Part shown: in pieces, positions 14,320-14,959 of the stretch
How positions within the stretch are numbered: position 1 is the first letter of the stretch
How the letters are laid out: every line of letters begins with the position of its first letter
DNA from: an uncultured beta proteobacterium
GTDB lineage: Bacteria; Pseudomonadota; Gammaproteobacteria; Burkholderiales; Rhodocyclaceae
DNA length: 14,959 nucleotides
Direction: 5' to 3'
Assembly (NCBI GenBank): GCA_903917505.1
Contig: CAIXAY010000372.1
Location: forward strand, 1 to 14,959
The notes under the pieces: model-generated
What the model was told of the DNA's origin: nothing
Seen by the model: only the letters and a program-made list of their open reading frames with translations
Databases searched by the model: none
Translations under genes and position numbers: made by a program

Positions 14320-14959
14320 TCAGGAGCGCTCTGACGGCGGCGCCACCTTGAACACTTCGGCCAGCGTCGTCATGCCGGCGGCGACCTTCATGGCGCCGGA
14401 GATGCGCAAGGGCTTCATCCCCTCGCGGTAAGCCAGGTCGCGGATCTTCGCCACGTCGGCATTGTCGGTGATCGCCTGCTTCATGTCCGGCGAGAGCAGC
14501 AGGATTTCGTAGACGCCGACGCGCCCGCGATAACCGGTCATGCGGCAGTCGAGGCAACCGACCGGATGGCTGAAGGTGGTCGGGCGGTTGGCTTTCCATG
14601 GCGCGACCAGCCGGTCCCACAGCACTTCGTCCTCGGGCGTCGCCGCACTCGTGCGCTTGCAATTCGGGCACAGCACGCGCACCAGGCGCTGCGCCATGAC
14701 GCCGAGCACCGTCGCGGCGATCAGGTAGGACGGGACGCCGAGGTCGAGCATGCGCGTCACCGCCGCCGGCGAATCGTTGGTGTGCAGGGTGGACAGCACG
14801 AGGTGGCCGGTCAGCGCCGCCTGGATGGCCACTTCGGCGGTCTCCAGGTCGCGGATTTCGCCGACCATGATGATGTCCGGATCCTGCCGCATCAGCGCCC
14901 GCACGCCCTGCGCGAAATCGAGGTCGATCATGTTCTGCACCTGCATCTGGTTGAATGCC
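14320..14959 (-). CDS. GspE/PilB-type secretion or pilus assembly ATPase, C-terminal part
   Basis: About 213 C-terminal residues are visible; the start lies beyond position 14959. FNQMQVQ begins the visible part, then comes the Walker B region [14 protein letters not shown] and the His box [15 protein letters not shown] pair of CxxC motifs (CPNC and CLDC) forms the zinc-binding subdomain, followed by [16 protein letters not shown]. These ATPases drive type II secretion or type IV pilus extension as cytoplasmic hexamers. GspE and PilB cannot be told apart from this part alone. The stop is 45 bp from that of the convergent dehydrogenase gene. No defects are seen. Confidence 0.93.
   Translation of the reverse strand, partial: AFNQMQVQNMIDLDFAQGVRALMRQDPDIIMVGEIRDLETAEVAIQAALTGHLVLSTLHTNDSPAAVTRMLDLGVPSYLIAATVLGVMAQRLVRVLCPNCKRTSAATPEDEVLWDRLVAPWKANRPTTFSHPVGCLDCRMTGYRGRVGVYEILLLSPDMKQAITDNADVAKIRDLAYREGMKPLRISGAMKVAAGMTTLAEVFKVAPPSERS

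Noticed and set aside
1..14959. CRISPR arrays, tRNA or rRNA genes, prophage genes or complete insertion sequences
   Set aside because: No regularly spaced repeats, cloverleaf-like sequences, transposase or phage proteins were recognised by eye anywhere in the window.

Overview
The window is dense, GC-rich chromosomal DNA from a betaproteobacterium, probably of the Rhodocyclales/Nitrosomonadales type. The placement rests on the TCA-cycle neighbourhood (malate dehydrogenase divergent from a GntR regulator, then sdhE and gltA), on betaproteobacterial small proteins, and on E. coli-like RlmJ and RluA. No tRNA, rRNA, CRISPR array, phage gene or complete insertion sequence is visible. It reads as core chromosome with a few unusual genes.

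Layout. Positions 1-1265 (minus strand) carry a HutC-type GntR regulator, sdhE and the start of gltA. The sdhCDAB genes usually expected between the regulator and sdhE are absent. mdh runs the other way from a shared 198-bp control region with a well-formed promoter and a perfect palindrome, and ends at a clear terminator. After a 366-bp gap with a possible gene remnant come a DUF1428 gene (minus), then a CitE-like lyase and a MazG-like pyrophosphohydrolase (plus). A 119-bp inverted-repeat element follows and supplies the stop codon of rlmJ (minus). Next, all on the minus strand, are a small lysine-rich protein, an RRM RNA-binding protein and a nitronate monooxygenase-family flavoprotein.

Positions 8089-10526 hold a divergent FolE-like protein (plus), an AEC-family permease (minus) and rluA (plus). 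Positions 10633-13105 hold an SbmA/BacA-like ABC transporter followed by a HugZ-like protein, probably one operon on the minus strand. A D-2-hydroxyacid dehydrogenase (plus) and the C-terminal part of a GspE/PilB-type ATPase (minus) close the window.

Two points deserve most attention. First, the nitronate monooxygenase-family gene has an in-frame TGA at codon 358, where relatives as I recall them have Cys in a CxC motif. The frame stays open and family-like for 62 more codons, and a hairpin just after the TGA resembles a bacterial SECIS element. It is therefore either a candidate new selenoprotein or a recent nonsense mutation. Second, the FolE-like protein keeps the zinc ligands but has Gln in place of the catalytic His179 of E. 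coli FolE and lacks Arg185, so its product may differ from dihydroneopterin triphosphate. The TCA block, with sdhCDAB missing and an altered RGxxE motif in SdhE, is a third oddity.
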